Of a stretch of DNA of 13,688 nucleotides, positions 13,658 to 13,688 are shown piece after piece. Every line of letters begins with the position of its first letter. Within the stretch, counting starts at the first letter, position 1. Below the pieces are notes generated by a model. That model ran no database searches and had not been told where the DNA came from. It was given only the letters and a program-made list of their open reading frames with translations. The position numbers were made by a program, and so were the translations under genes. Source of the stretch: Streptosporangiaceae bacterium (GTDB lineage: Bacteria; Actinomycetota; Actinomycetes; Streptosporangiales; Streptosporangiaceae); the NCBI GenBank assembly GCA_030039095.1, contig JASHQP010000018.1, positions 1-13,688 of the forward strand, in the 5' to 3' direction.

Positions 13658-13688
13658 TACCCGGGCTTTAGACTCTGCCTGTGAGCGT

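Noticed and set aside
13669..13688. Possible leaderless divergent gene starting GTG at 13681 after TAGACT
   Set aside because: Only 8 coding bases are present and no -35 is seen, so a gene cannot be supported.
1..13688. Mobile-element, CRISPR, prophage or tRNA signatures
   Set aside because: No transposase, integrase, regularly spaced repeats or cloverleaf-like sequence was seen; the DUF222 remnant is the only mobile-like trace.

Overview
The window looks like chromosomal DNA of a high-GC actinobacterium. G+C is very high by eye, third codon positions are mostly G or C, GTG starts are common, and there is a 13E12/DUF222 gene, a family typical of Actinobacteria. The species cannot be named from this sequence. 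No rRNA, tRNA, CRISPR array, transposase or integrase was seen.

Layout. (1) Positions 1-80 (-) hold the N-terminus of a lipoprotein that runs off the left edge. (2) 290-2582 (-) is a two-gene unit: a C45/penicillin acyltransferase-like autoproteolytic hydrolase followed, with an 8-nt overlap, by a tartrate/D-malate-type decarboxylating dehydrogenase. A nitronate monooxygenase-like gene (2648-3670, +) diverges from it. (3) 3520-4422 (-) is a DUF222 gene without its HNH nuclease half. Its tail runs antisense into the nitronate monooxygenase gene. (4) 4449-6408 (-) reads M55 D-aminopeptidase, XRE-cupin regulator, P-loop kinase. (5) 6502-9206 (+), divergent from (4), is an APC permease overlapping a DadA-like FAD oxidase/dehydrogenase by ATGA. 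(6) 9334-13457 (-), convergent with (5), reads APC permease, concanavalin/LamG-like protein, GntR-FCD regulator, D-threonine aldolase/D-serine dehydratase-like PLP enzyme.

Blocks 4 to 6 together look like a D-amino-acid scavenging locus (inference). A D-aminopeptidase releases D-residues, two permeases import amino acids, a DadA-like flavoenzyme oxidises D-amino acids to keto acids, and a fold-type III PLP enzyme acts on D-hydroxy-amino acids. Two regulators, XRE-cupin and GntR-FCD, sit inside the two halves. Each half has a control region with matching signs of regulation: three GTGYAG half-sites in the 6409-6501 divergent region, and two copies of ACTGTATNCAGAT before the second permease, one lying on a promoter -10.

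The least ordinary features are the 13458-13688 leader (operator over the -10, then a strong-SD 20-codon threonine-rich reading frame with a start-site hairpin, then a second operator copy), the unexplained jelly-roll protein in an amino-acid operon, a PLP enzyme whose expected zinc-ligand motif reads HVR, and a dehydrogenase lacking the usual NAD-ribose aspartate. All family assignments come from reading motifs. No database search was possible.
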